Origin: Saturnia japonica
Taxonomy: Eukaryota; Arthropoda; Insecta; Lepidoptera; Saturniidae
Assembly: GCA_033032175.1 (NCBI GenBank)
Contig: CM065325.1
Span: forward strand, 13,172,930 to 13,236,929
DNA length: 64,000 bases
Direction: 5' to 3'
This document shows, piece by piece, positions 12,901-27,900 of this stretch. The translations under genes and the position numbers were made by a program. The notes beneath the pieces were generated by a model. It saw nothing but the letters and a program-made list of their open reading frames with translations, was not told the DNA's origin and did no database searches. Every line of letters begins with the position of its first letter. The stretch's first letter is position 1.

Positions 12901-15900
12901 TTATGAAAATAAAAATGTTATTTCGATTTAAAATATATATATTTAGTTTTAGTTTCACTAAAATTTAGCAAATGTTTATTTAAAACGTGGTAACACCGAC
13001 GCCAGCCCCGGCGCGGCGCAGCTGTACGTTTGATCGTATGGCGGTACCCTGTGCCGCGCCGCCTGTATTGCCATGTAAGTTTCCTCATTTAACTATTTTT
13101 TTTTTACCTTTTTTAAGGGTAATTTTTTTACTTATAATCTGAGATAGATAACATAAACAGAATATAATCTCGATACCTAATAACACCTTCACGGATCCGA
13201 CGGGATTTTTAATACATATTGAGTACATATAACTTCACATCGGTATGAGTCAATAGAACACAACAAGCTAAATTATTAAAAAGGAAACAACAAAAAAAAA
13301 ACGAACAATCAAACGAATCCCATTAGAACACTTTTACTTCCGTACAAAGGTGCCATTAAACGCGCCAAATAAAAAATAAAGTTTATTTTAATTTACGCAG
13401 TATATAATATATGGACGGATAACATTTTTAAATTTACGAAATATATAACATTTCCCAAGTACATGACAGTGTTTTCGCAAAAATTTGAACGGGCCACACA
13501 CAACATTAGATGTTTCAAAAGTTTTAATCTTGGACGCATTAGTTTAAATTGAATTCCTTTCAAACTTACTTGACACCATATTCCTTTGCCTTATTGAATA
13601 ACGTTGTGTATGTTTTCAAGATGTCGTCGTCTTCGAGCACATCGTAGGACGGTGCATTTATGATGATACCCTGAACACTAAAGTCCTTCAGCAATTGTAG
13701 ATCTTGCTCCGGATCATCTTGCAGTAAGCGGGATGATTCAACCTCTACCAGCGGGCCACGTTCGTACCTGGAGGAAAGGCAATGATATGAGTTCCAATCC
13801 CTACAATGAGCCGGAACTAAGAAACGTAGGCTATATTTGAAGCTATAGTAAGCGCGCAAGTTGAATGCACATTTAAGAAATTCGATGGTGCTGTGACCTA
13901 TTTAGATTTATTTCTGTCGATAAATTTAACATTTACATATTGGTTAAAGTCGTAAAAAATAAGGTAATAATTCATCAAACATTTTTTATTAATTATTTCA
14001 GACAGAGAAATCAAAGCCGCAAAAATTAATATTTGAATTTTAATAGTCATCCGATTCATTTTTCGCCATTTTCCATGCTTGGCAAATGAATAAAAACATG
14101 CATTTTTGTAACAGAAGTTGATGGACGCACAACAAAAAATAAAATGGGACCGCAACTTGAGACAAGTATTATGTATAAATTTGTGACTGTTTTATGTTGT
14201 GTCACTGTATCCTTTTTAAATGAGTTATTCTCACAGATTATATTCTACAGGACACCGAACATTTGGCAACTAAATTATATAACGTATATTTATCGTACTT
14301 GACATGAGCAAAATTGCCTACATAGGCAGAAAGCCTAAATTAAATTTTTTTAAAAGTGTACGATATTTGTCAAAGACAGCATTCACATCACTACAGTAAG
14401 TACGCATGAGGTGCGGCGTCTGACGGCGGGGGAGAGATACTCCCACTCTTCACCTCAGGCCCCGACTGCATTCAACTCGCACGCTTACTATAGTAAAGTA
14501 GAGTACACGAAACCTTCGACCGCATGCGTAAATTAACTATTGACTGTGACTAAACCACTTTTTCAGTACACTGCCCATGTAGTGTTTAGATAATGAATTT
14601 ATCTTATAGAATATATAATATACGTATAAACAAAGCTACCGACCATTTCTTTGGTTCCGGCGGCGCGCACTTAGGCGCTCGCACGATGATGACGATCGCT
14701 CCGGCGAGCATGCACAGCCACGCCGCCCAGAACAGAACGAACAGCGACCAGCGGAGATTCACCCAGAACGGATCGTCAGCATATTTCATCAACTCCTCCT
14801 TTGTCAGCCCGGAGAATTGCTAACAATGCAAATACAGAAATATAAATACTAAGTAATTAAAAATATTCAAATAAAAAAATGTGCGCGGCCAGACGTGTAA
14901 TTGTCCAGATTTTTTTTAATCATATTAATAAAACTGACCAACTACGCGTCAGACCGAGCACAGTGTAGGGTTTCGTTGTTGCACACTCCAATGCGTTGTT
15001 CCAAACGTAATCTTTGGTATTGGAAGTTGATATATCGGCAACGCAGATTATTTATCAACCAATATCCTAACAATTTGAAAAGCCCACGAAGAGACGATAT
15101 TGCCCTTTCATCACAGACGGCAGAGGCGCACGTGTTGTTAGCGGCGACATTTGCCGTCTTCATTATTTAAAGATCCAAATGAAAGCAGTATTTTGTAACA
15201 CTACACCGCTGTGAAGAACTGACTTCAAAAGAAATGACTCATTCAATATAACTTTGCCTTACTCTTCTCGAAGGGCCGGACGATTCACTTTGCACTTTGA
15301 TATTATTATACTTTGCTACATTAATACGTTATTATTTGCATTATCTGCATTATATTACAAAGATATAAACATTTGAAGTTTTTATGACGAATATTGGTAA
15401 AACGCGAAAAACAATTTTAATATTTACATTGTCACTTATGACCATAGATGTAATAATACTACATCTATTCTTATGACACAATAAATACATAAATACCACA
15501 GATTACTGAGAGGGTTAATGTAACACATACTTTTTGATTCACGTATCACGAGATTACAAACAGTCCTCTACTTAAAGGCATGATAGGTTCTTAAAACATT
15601 CAAAGTAAATCGAAACGACGACCAGACATATTTTTTACATATATACGGTATACCTATCTATTTACAAATAAAACCCAGGTGTTTTGATTGTGCTGTCTTT
15701 AGGCAGAGGTGTACTAATGTACACCCACAGTTCGCCGAGTATGTTTTTAGGTCCCATGTAATAGGGGGCGAGCCTATTGCCATTAATCGGGCACGAAACC
15801 AAACTCCGAGCTGCTACTGAGAATTTCATAGGAAAAACCTAATAAAACTTTGGTCGACTGTAAGCAAGTTCTTAAAATATTTATTTATCAAATTGTTACT

Positions 15901-18900
15901 TACTTGTATGGAATTTTCTCTTTAAGACTCGATTTTCATTTAAGAACCCCGGTATGGAAATTTTATGAGGAGTTAAATTTATAAAAGCGTTACGTTTTTC
16001 TGCGCAATGTACCTTGCGCACCTTTCACTTTGAAATCATATGTGTGTGTGTATACATAAGAGCACATCATCTTGCTTTTAGATAAATCATTAATCACTCA
16101 ATCATTCTGTCAGTCAGTCAGTCAGTCAATCGGTCAATTATCTCTTTGCCTATAGCTATAGAATATTCAAAGACAATCGTACTTATGTAGTAAACTCCAG
16201 TCGTGCGTCGAAGCTGACACGCACACATTTAATTCTTATGGATTTTCATCCATAACTTCTTTGTTTATAAAACGAGTTAGATGATTCCTTATTCGTTGGT
16301 CCCATTTTAATTTCTTTGGCATTGGACCTTCGACGTCGAAGATACACCAGGGAATTCCTCAAATAATTGAAGTTGGTTTTCTTTTTGTTAATAATTGTCC
16401 AGTGGTATTGAGGTACCTATTATTTTAAAAAAACCCAAGGCTTGAAGAAATGCGATAACACGAATAGGCGGCACAAATTTTGTTATAACATTAAAACATT
16501 TTTCAAAATGATGATCATTTTTTTTTATTTCATACTTGCAAAGGCTGTTGATAATGTCTTTAGTCCTGATTCCAATATATTGATCGCGCTACGAATGAAT
16601 CCCTTGACAATTTTACGTATGTTTGTGGAATGATTTTAAAAAACTGTTAGACGTAACTCGAGGACTGCCTGTATAAGGAAATTATTCCCAATATTTGCGA
16701 ATTAATTATTTTTACAAATAAATTAGTAGCTTGGCTTAAGTATCAAAGTCATCGATGCGTTCTCAGGGCTAACAAGCTCAAATTTCATTGGATCAATCTA
16801 AATAATAGGAGAACTTATGAGTCCGTGAAGATCGCAACTAAGAAAAAAGTTAGAAACAATTCACAACCAAAAGCTGAATACTGGACCGGGTATATCAGGA
16901 GCGGCTTATAACGAAAGCCGACAAAATCATCATCTGTATGGAATCTTTGTTTTATATCCATAATTTCTATTACTGGAATGGTCTCTCGGTCGACGTATTC
17001 CCCCTCCTTTTATGTATGATACTGGGCTCTTCAATGAGGCGTAAAGAGTCATTTCGGCAGCCATGACATCGACGATGCCGATAAAATTGTGTCAGTGACA
17101 ATCGGTGTAGTAATTACTTGCCCTTTGTGCTATTACTGATGGTTTACTTATAGGGTTTTGTTCTCCTTCTTAATTAAAAATATTTGGCATGTTTTTATAT
17201 GCTTTTCTTGAAGTTGCTCATGTTTTTGTATTTATATAAAGCCTATAATAATATATACTACTGTTTTTTTTATATTGTAACTTACATTTTTGCTTTAACT
17301 TTTTTTAGTCTTTTTATAACGGTATGTCCGTCTCGTGGTGTCACCAAACGGCCCCAAAGGAAGACCAGCGCTGGTTATTTACAACCAGCATTATGCTGAG
17401 CTGGAGCCGTTTTGTAATAACTGGCATTTGATTTTTGTTAATGTAAAATTAATGTAATATTTTTTAAACTTCTGTAGTTTACATACTTAAAATAAATTTT
17501 AAAGACTTAAAATCTTTATTTCTTTTTTTAATTTGGCCGAGTTAATCTATTTAAACAATTAATAAAATTGAAGTGTCTGTTTGTAATGTCAAGATAACAG
17601 TTTTTTACTACATCCATATGAAAGTTTTTTTTATTATTATTATCTGTCTGTTTGTTTGTTCCGGGTAATCTCCGAAACGGTAGGACCGATTTTGACGGGA
17701 CTTTCACTGGTAGATAGCTGAATTTATAGGAAGTAACTTAGGTTACTTTTATTTTAGATAAAGAATTAGGGTTCCGCACAAATAAATAAAAACTAGTCAT
17801 CGTGAATCAATTCGAGTGCTTAAAGGGCTTATGCTGAGTAAACCACTAGAGATATAGCAAATTAATATACTACATAATTATAGATATTAAAAAAACCTAC
17901 AAAAAATCCGGGAGAGTATATATCTATATTCAAAGGAACACCCACGATAAGCATTTTTGTCTTTAAATAGCCGGGAGTGGAGAAGCAAGATTCGCGAGGG
18001 CATACTGTAGTCCACGTGAGCGAAGCCACGGGCACAGCTAGTATAAAAATATATTTAGGAATGATTTTTCCAAAGTTTATGAAATAAATACCAAAAAATA
18101 TAGAAGTCGTAATACGTGAAATATTTTACTTACTTTCTTATTTGCATCCAGTTCGATCTTCGTATCTCCATTCCTGTGATCGCCGACGACATATTTCGCG
18201 TCTGCCATATCAACCCTGGTGATTATCTTGGCTTCTTCCTCCTTCTGCAGCAGCTTCTCCTCAGCCCCGTCGGAGGAGACCTTCTCTTTTGATTTAGCGA
18301 GGCTGGACTTTGAAGTCCGGAAACCTGGGATGTTGAGAATACATTATTTTTTTAGGAAAATACGTCTATTAAATTATTGTTAATTCTCGAACAATCAATA
18401 TGTACTCATCGTGCGTCTCATGAACTTACGGACCCATTAGTCAAATAGGTCATACAGCTAATAGAGACGTTTATGAGTAGTAGGAACAAGTTATGTATAG
18501 CTTGGGATTGGCCCTATTTCTATCTAGATCAATTCCTTTCCAAGCTTTCACTTCCACTCTGGTTGTATTTATCTATAATTAATTTAAAACGACAACTAGT
18601 TTATTACGATATAGGTTAATTTTTAAAACAATAAATATAGAGAATTTACTTATAATCTCCTCAAAAATACGTGATAAATACAATAATACGTCAATAAAAA
18701 TATAATTCATGAACAATCGTTATGTACTCATCGTGTCTCATGAACTTACGGACCTATTAGTCAGATAGGTGATATACATACAGCATATATAATTTCCCTA
18801 ATGAAAATTTTATTTGCATAAAAACGTATTTGCTAGTTGCGATTTATATGGGACTAAAAGAAAATACTAATTTCCACATTTAAATATCTATATTTATGAG

Positions 18901-21900
18901 TTAATTTTTTGAACAACAATTAATAAGTTCTCTTTGACACCCTTTGTTGCTTTAGTGTATCAATTATTTGTCTTATAAATTTGATTTACAATAAATCTCG
19001 TCGAACTATTATAATTTCCGTGTTATATCAGTATGTACTAAAAAAAATTACATTCTTATATTCTATTCTGTCCTTGTCCCACAAATTAAGAATCCTTTTC
19101 TCGCTGATATAGAAAATTAGCACGACAAATGTAATTTGTTAAGAGCATTTTGTTTGGACAAGACATTTATTTAATGTGCTAAATAGATGTGTGTATTACG
19201 ATTTTATTTACTAATTAATTAAAACTAGAGAATATTTGGAAACATTGGGGTGTTTATAAAAGTTGATAATATAATTTATCGCACGTGGGTACAAAAATGC
19301 ACTTCGGCTCATGGCCTTGTCTCAACTGGGACAACTTTAATTAGCCTAAAAATTGTTAAAAGTATAAAACCGGCAAGTTCCAACAACAAAATAATGTTAA
19401 AATTTTCATTATTCCCATCTCCGTTTAAACTGATTTCTGATATAATAGGTTATCAGTGTTTTTCGATAAACCAATATAATTAAAAATCTGCAACCTTACT
19501 CCGAATGATTCAAATTTGTTTTTGTTCTATCTTTTTAGTGATCGTTTATAATTCGAGATTTAGTGCGTACATTAAAATAGTTTTCAATGTCAATGAAAAC
19601 AGTTGCAAATTTTCAAAAATTACGCGTGTTATCTATAATTAAAACCATTGCAGCGAATCAATCATACGCATCGTTTAAAAGTACTTAATATACCAGAACT
19701 TTTCGAAAGAAAATATCACAATATAATTTCTACGCATTGGAAATCCGGATAACTAACATCAAAATAAAAATAATAGCGAGACGCTTCTTAAAACATATGT
19801 TTAGTATTTAATACAACTGATATTTAAAAGAAAATTGGCACAAATGTTACCTAAGTCAATTCCGCACAGCCGCAGGTTATTTTCAGACAACGAGCACAAA
19901 TCAACTGAAGCTATTCCTCAAGTCGTATGAGAGACACTAACGCAAACTTGTTACGGTGATCGGTGAAAAATAAATACGCCACGACTCATTTGGAATTCGC
20001 AACGAGTCTGGAATGATTACATCAGATTCTCGAAAACCAGTAGGGGTCCTCCTGCGGGTTACTTTTTTAATCCCATACGAACTTGTTTGAGAAACGCACT
20101 GGCAAGAATAATTGCAGACGCGATTTATATGGGATGTCGAATACCGAGAAAAGTGCATAAGTTAAATAAAACAAAATTTAATAAAATTTAATTTTTTTTA
20201 CTAAATTATACTTAAAAGTAAAAAAAGGCCGTCAGGATTATCTATAAATAGCCTATCAGTTTGTGTTTTGATGGTAGCCATTAGTTGTGAATAACACAGT
20301 AATTAATTACCATTACATGTAGTGAAAGCGACATGATCCGCAGCTCCCAAGACAATTTTGACTGCACAATTAATCATGTTTTAAATAAAAAATACCTTTC
20401 TCGAAATAGTTATAAAAGATACATAAATATTAGGATAATAACAAAAATTATCTATTATAATATTCTTCAGACTTACTCGATAGACAATGCACAGTTTAAA
20501 GTATGGGTCTAAAACAAGGCTGCCTAAACCCAGTATTATTTATCTATCTATCTAATACTATTAGGTGAACAATTCTTGTATATATGTAATTGGTTTCTGG
20601 GAAACGGCTCCAAAGATTTAGATGAAATTTTGTATTTAGATAATATTTTACATTTCAAGTTTTTAAAGCTATCGAACAAAGCTCGTTCACCCACATATTA
20701 CTAACTTTAACATAAAACTTTATTTTTTATAAACATATCTCTATCTATATCTAAGTCAGTCATGGATATAAACAAACATTATTCAATAGGTGACCCGCCA
20801 GCTAACACGAATTCCAAATTATTTGGGCAGCCTTAGTCTAGAACAGTGGTCGGCAAACTTATTAGCCAAAGAGCCAAATATGAACATTACAACAACAAAA
20901 AAAATTGGGAGCTAAATCTGCTTGTTTAGTAAACTTTTATTACACTAAATAAGTAGTACACTAAATAAAACTTAATTTCACACTTAATAAACATTCATTA
21001 ATGCGAACAATGTGCTTGCATCTCCTTGAAAAGTTTGAGTAAGTCAGGTTTGTATGTTGTTGTTTTTAATTTTAGTCATGATTCCAAATTCTTATCAATA
21101 AGACGACTTCTCAGTTTATTCTTGATAACATTCATGCTTGAAAAAGATTGTTCGCATAAACAATATGTATTAAAAACCCCGTCGAATCTGAAAATGATAT
21201 ATAGGTACCCCGATGACATTACCAAAAACAATATCAACATTTTATTTATTATGAAAATAAAAATGTTATTGCGATTTAAAATTAACATATTTAGTTTTAG
21301 TTTCTAGGCCTTTATTGCCATGTAGCTTTCCTCATTTAACTAAAAATTATTACATTTTTTTAGGGGTAATTTTTTTAAATTATAATCTCCATACCTTTTA
21401 ACACCTTCACGGATCCGACGGAGTTTTTAATACACACTGTATATGTAGAACCGAAAGCGGAAAGAACAGCAAACGGGAGCTTTTCAGAGCGCATAGAGTC
21501 AATGACCTTGTAAAAAAGTAACAATCGTAATATCGTTAATGTTTGGAGTTTATTTGTGAAATGTATTTGTAAGACAACATACCATTGTTTTTTACAATTC
21601 TGTTAGTAAATTTAATCTAAATCTAAAATATAAAGTTTGATTCGTAAAATAATGAGTAGAACTTGCTCTAAAATCTAAGGTTTGAAGCACACCTTTTTTT
21701 CTTAACTGATTTTAGTGTTTTCAAATATTTTTTTAATGTAAATATTATTGCGCCTTCCGTGGATATTTGTGCCAAAGCCGCACTTAAGGAGGCAAAGAGC
21801 CACATGCGGAGCCGCACTTTGCCGACACCTGGTCTAGAAGTATGAAATTTTGCACAGGAGTTCTTTATAACGTAAATGAAAGTTAAGAAAAGGATTTTCT

Positions 21901-24900
21901 TAAAATCATACCCTGACGGGGTTAATGAATTATTGCAATCCCAAGTGCCTTTACTCAAGATGAAGAAGAAACGCGGATTTTAAATTCAGGTAATCTGTCT
22001 CTTGAGTGTCCGAACTTATCGTTTTTATTGACGCCGAGGTTCAATGATATAAGTCATCATAATTAAAAAGGTCACGCCTACGTCTCTCACAATTTCTCGT
22101 GAGCAATTCAATGCCTTCATGCGAATAAAAATACATAGACAACACAAAGATAAGCTTATTATTTAAAATATATGAGGAAAAACACAAAACGCAATTAATA
22201 AAATGTTTTGAAAGACTATCCGTGAATGAAAAGATATCGGGTTAGGTGCATATGATAATGAGTTCATTAAACAAAAGACGAATAAATAAAGAAAAATAAA
22301 TAAATTAAATAAACTACGTAGAACCGGCGCCTAATTCTTCAGTCGTAAAGCAGTAATTCTCACGGTGTTCTGTTCTGTTCTAAAAGGGTGGTTGGACTGT
22401 GGTGGTGGTAAATACACTGTACGTGTTTCTATATTTCGTTACCTGTAGATGACTTTAGACAAGATTTCATTCCCGATTGACATTCTTATTTGATGGTAAC
22501 GACTGCAGTGATAAATTAACATCAGTTGTTCAACGAAATTGATTTGTATTTCTGTTTTATATTTTAAAAATACAATGGTAATATATCTTCAATATTACAA
22601 AAGTGTCATTTTTCTCACAGTACCTTAGAAATCAGCTATTAAGAAGTTCCAAAACATCTAAATTAATGTAACATTTCAACAATTAAATATTTTAAGAGAC
22701 ACTTCTCTACAAAGCTCTCTAGAAACCGAACACCGAACGTCTACTTGTTAGCAATTGAAGACACTACTAATGGGAAAATGGTTGAACGAGACCAACAAAC
22801 ACCAACGGATTCCATTACTCACTTTAGATAAGGATATAATTAAGGTAACAATAGCAATGGAATCTAATGTCGAGAACAAATAGGTTAACAAACAACACCA
22901 TTTCATTTAGTGTCGTAATCGTAAATCAGAAATAAATTTAGTTTATTTGTTTGACTAAAATACCGTTAAATTCGAAATGTTTTTTTTTTAATCATTGTAG
23001 GGCTTAGCGTTTGATCACACTCTGATGTTAAGTCAAGAATTAGCGGAAGATTAACACGCTAAGCGTAGACGAACTGGTTCTTTAGTGCAGCTGCCAATAC
23101 ACGTCTATTAAAGGTGCAAGGCCACAGAATTTCAATTGAGGACGTTAGCTAACAAGCCGGGGATTAGAAAATACCCTGCCACCATGCAAAACAAAACAAA
23201 TCAAATGTCACGATTTATCTTTCAAATGTGTCTCCAGGTCATGGAGGTTGTCGTCCTTAGTAATCGTTGATTCTTGGCATAACTTCATTCACATGATAAA
23301 ATTTCAGCTGGAATTTACCAACCAAGGATCAAAATTTCTTGACAAAGAGCATGATCCTCCACCAATTCTCTCTCACCACGTAATGTAACGTTTTCGAAAT
23401 AGTAAAGTATTCAAAAGTTCGTTTTTAATTTAGACCAATTTGCACTTGAGGCTTGGTCCGCGTTGTAAAAGTCCCAAATACTCATAACAAAAGTATTAAT
23501 TGGAATACGAACTTATTAAAACGTAAAATTGCGACCTGTGTTTTTATGTAGAATTTATTGTAAGTAATTTAACCAAACTGTGGTTTTTCTTTATCTAACT
23601 GAAGTAGTGAGCGAACATGCGGTTGACCTATTAAATTACTAAACCTAAACAGGGCTTTAGTCTTAACAGAGACATACCTCTGATATATCTATCTGATCAC
23701 CATGGATCGTCTCGTGATTCAAAGGGGAAGGTTTTGCAAGTGCACAACGTTAGCAGAAAGAGACGTATCGGCTTCAAAATGACAAATTCTGGTTATGTTT
23801 GCCACATTATATGTGGTACATAACCTAAATTGGCCATTTTAAAGGCGATATTTAGTGATTTCTGGTATCGTTCGTTTACCTTTTGGGAAACACGTCATTT
23901 GGGGGACAGCGTGCGCTCTGCTGCTTTGGGGCAAAAATAGAAAGGTCGAAAAATAAAAATATGTCAACTAGCGATACTACCAGAAACGAAAACAGAAAAT
24001 ATAATTCAAAAGTTCATATCTGATAAAGCAATTAATGTTGTTGTGACAAACTTTCTTAAAACATAACAACAATATTATCTATTAAAAATTAGTAAGTTTT
24101 TATAAATGGAGTATTGTATCGACGATACAATTGTAAATTTAAAACAGTAGATAACAAAGCAAGACTGCTCTTTCCAGCACATGTGTTTTTACTATACTAG
24201 TAGAAAACTATTTCCGTATGAAAAGCCAAAGATATAAAGGTCATATTTGTGCAGTTGAAATGTATGCGACAATATCTAAAAAGGATGAATTCGTTCAGGT
24301 CTCAATTTTTTTTTAATTATAAATTGTTGGGTACCTACTAAAAAGTACAACAGAGTATATATGAAAAAATTACTTTAATAAAACTAAATGAGCTTTTTTA
24401 AATTTTGTTCGAAGCTACATAAGTCATTCGCGTCTTTAATCTTTAGAAATGATAATTCAGAGCGGGTATTATAATTACTCGCAGGAGTGTAGAAAGGAAA
24501 TTAAATTGATTTAAGCTTTGTATTTTGTGTTTATATACGCTTAGATTTATAATACACGAGCGTTTACCAGCGAATCCGTTCCCAATTACTTTAAAATAAA
24601 ACGTCTCGCGCGCCACCTATTGCATATTATTTGTATTAATTCGTTCAAAGACAACAACAGCACACTGTAGTTTTACCGCAATCAATTATACATTATAGGT
24701 ACACTTAAGCGACAAGAAGCATTCGATAAATAAAATCTAATAAAACTACGAGTACGTATATAATACGTTATTTATTTAAATATATTAGGGATGCTACGGA
24801 TATGAGATTTCATTTCTGGATATCTATCTTATGAATATTTAATCGGTTTCGGTTATGGATACGGATATTTCGGATAATTTCAGTTATAGGTACATATATC

Positions 24901-27900
24901 ATTTTTCAAATAATTATTGAGATAATTGAAATAGGTAGATATTATTTGAACATTTGTAGGTAAACAATATTAACCTTAGTTTTGACAATTAATTGGTAAT
25001 AATTTAAATCATTTTTTTAAATTCGACTTCGTACATACCCATCCGAAATCATTCAAAACATTTCTGTTTCGAATATTATATTATTATTTCGGATATCCGA
25101 TAGTTACGATTGCGGATGCGTACTACAGAGTTCCATCACAACCCTGATAAAGAGTCTTTAGAATTTAGATCGCAGTTTCATACTACATCATTGATTTTTA
25201 AAATGGGGACATACCCCACTAGAGAAACGCGAAAATGTTTAAAGGGGCGGGCGCTTTTTTTTGGGACTTTATTACCCATAAGGTATTTTACTATTATTGC
25301 GTGGCGAACCTACTTGCTGTTGTTTTCTGCACTGAAGGGGGGCGTGGGCATTTTCATTATAGTCATTAGGGAGAAGTGATAAAAAAACTTTAGGCCCTTT
25401 GTACTATAATAACGTATTGGACCCTCAGGTCAATTTCAGGAAAATTTTGCACAACGTATGCAAGGCATTTTATTTTAATACAGTCAGAAAATACGAAACA
25501 TTTCATTATTATATGTTTTAAGCGACAATGTATTCAAGATATCTCAATGATTTTTAAGTATCACTGCGAAAAATGCTTTGCGGTCTATTTTTAAAGTTAA
25601 AATTGATATGATATTCATTGGAATCTTACAACTATGGTATTTTTACATCATATTCTTTACACATTACTCAAGACTCATTTATTTATTTATATATGAAAAA
25701 TGGATGGCCAGTGGCCAATACACTACATTTCATTCATATTTACAATATCAAAACATTTTTCAGTGCATTTGCTTTTAAATACTTAGTTGCAATCAGTTTG
25801 GATTTCGATTTAAAAGATCTACAAGTGACGCAGTTTACTTGGTTACAGACTATATTGTAAATAATGTAGACGGGAAAAAGAAATGTCTGGCAATATTTTT
25901 AGACTTAGCTAAAGCATTTGACACAGTCTCTATTCACATTTTAGTTGAGAAACTAGAAAGATTGGGTGTACGGGGAATACAGTTCCGACTACTGCGAGAT
26001 TACCTTTCCCATAGAACACGATGTGTAAAAATAGATGAAATTGTAAGTGAAGAAAGCACTTATAGAGTATGGAGTGCCACAAGGTAGTATTTTGAGTCCA
26101 ACTCTATTCTTGATATACATTAATGATTTGTGTGAATTAGAACATGAAAATGGACAGATAGTTGCGTACGCGGATGACACTGTGCTGCTATTCACAGGAA
26201 ATACGTGGCAAGAAACGTTCGAAACTGCACAAAAAAGGTTTAACAAGATTACTCAATGGCTTAGTGCAAATTTTTTAACCCTCAATGCAATCAAAACAAA
26301 GTATATTACATTTACTCTTAGTAACCAACGTCGACAAATTAATGATAATAATTATTCTATATTTGCTCATACCTGTAACAATGTCAACTTTTGCGTTACT
26401 TGTCCTATTCTCCAGCATACATATTCAATTAAATATATCGGAGTAATCTTGGATAAAAACCTTTCATTTCACTCTCATATTGAAAGATTGACAACTCGCG
26501 TACGTAAGCTTATTTATATATTCAAAAATCTTAGACATGTGGCAGATTGTAAACTATTAAAAACTATATATTTTGCACTTTGTCAATCTGTAGTCACTTA
26601 TTGCGTAACTACTTAGGGAGGGGCAACAAAATCTAAATAGATTATGCTTGAGAGAGCCCAAAGAGCTGTACTAAAAGTAATGTTCTTCCTATCATATCAA
26701 TTTCCAACTTTCCCGTTATATAAAACTGCAGAAGTTTTATCGGTTCGTCAATTATTTATATTGCAACTAACAATAAAGAGACACTCTACATTGATATATA
26801 ATCCCAACATGAACTCAACTCAAGGGCGTGTAAGTACATTGTGTGTAGAAATAGGTTATTTTATACATTCTCGCATAGATGTTTCTGTTTCCTTGGGGAT
26901 TACGTATATAATAAAATAAATCGGGGAAATCTCTATCAATGAAAAGACAAACAACCCATGTAAAAAAGTTATATAACATATGTGTTTATATTCTTTTTTC
27001 TACTATCTATTGTTAGTAGCAGTATTGGTAGCATTATTATCATTTTTAATTTATTTTTTATTTTGTTGTATTTTAGTGTCTCTCTCTTTTATTATATTAA
27101 CACGTTAGTGATGGGAAGACAAGCGAATATTTCTATTTTGGAGGCAAACTGACTGCCAAGATACAGGGTACCCTAGTTTGACAGTCAGGAGCTCACAAGC
27201 GTTTTTAAATGTTATTTTTGATTTGTGTTTCTAGATTAAATCAATTGTACTTTTTGCAAAATAAAATTATTATTATTATGTTCTTTAAACTTTATTTTAT
27301 TTGTAGTATTTATTTCACTGCCGCGGGATACATAACCAAACGACAGCGAAAAGAAAAAATGATAGAAAAGACAGTGATAGTGATTGTTACTTATCTAGAG
27401 ATAAAAAATTTCTAACAATTCTGCAGGTGTTTATTACAACAGCCTTTTGAAGCTGAACAAAGGTAAGAGGATGTACATAAAGTGTTTTTAAACTACTGTG
27501 TAGTTTATGTGGGACGATGCTAGTGGAGGAAATATTATAGGGACTGCATGTTTAATTTGTGACCTTATTGACTACATGTAATTTTTTATATTTTATATCA
27601 TAAATCATTGTTGGAGTCAATAAAGATAATAAAAAAGCCAAAATGTCCAACAAAATCATTAAAAAATGTTCATCATAAATGCACACATAAAAAATAAAAA
27701 ATAAAAAAGGAATGTCAAAAGTAGAAAGTTGAATACATCAATAAAATAAAAATGTAATGTCAAAATAAATAAAGCATGCCTTACCAAAGCCACTTAAAAA
27801 ATCCTATCATTATAAAAACAACAGAAAATTTAAATTAAAATATTAACATACTAAAAAAAAAGGGATTCAAACAAGCATGCTTCAAATCATCAAAATGCTC

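Larger units (their letters stand above)
20844..21831 (-). mobile_element. hAT element relic with perfect 8-bp target duplication
   Basis: Left end CAGTGGTCGGCAAACTTATT; right end reverse-complemented CAGGTGTCGGCAAAGTGCGG. Flanked on both sides by gtctagaa (20836-20843 and 21832-21839), the 8-bp duplication expected of hAT transposases. It retains the 3' end of a hAT transposase on the minus strand and a nested MITE at 21163-21441. In CD98 intron 1. Confidence 0.88.

Noticed and set aside
18134..18324. CD98 start codon at the internal MADAK methionine
   Set aside because: An upstream exon with ATG at 30346 joins in phase, so the internal methionine is at most an alternative start.
19937..20158. 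73-codon minus-strand ORF in CD98 intron 1
   Set aside because: No domain recognised and no splice or start support; probably an old repeat.
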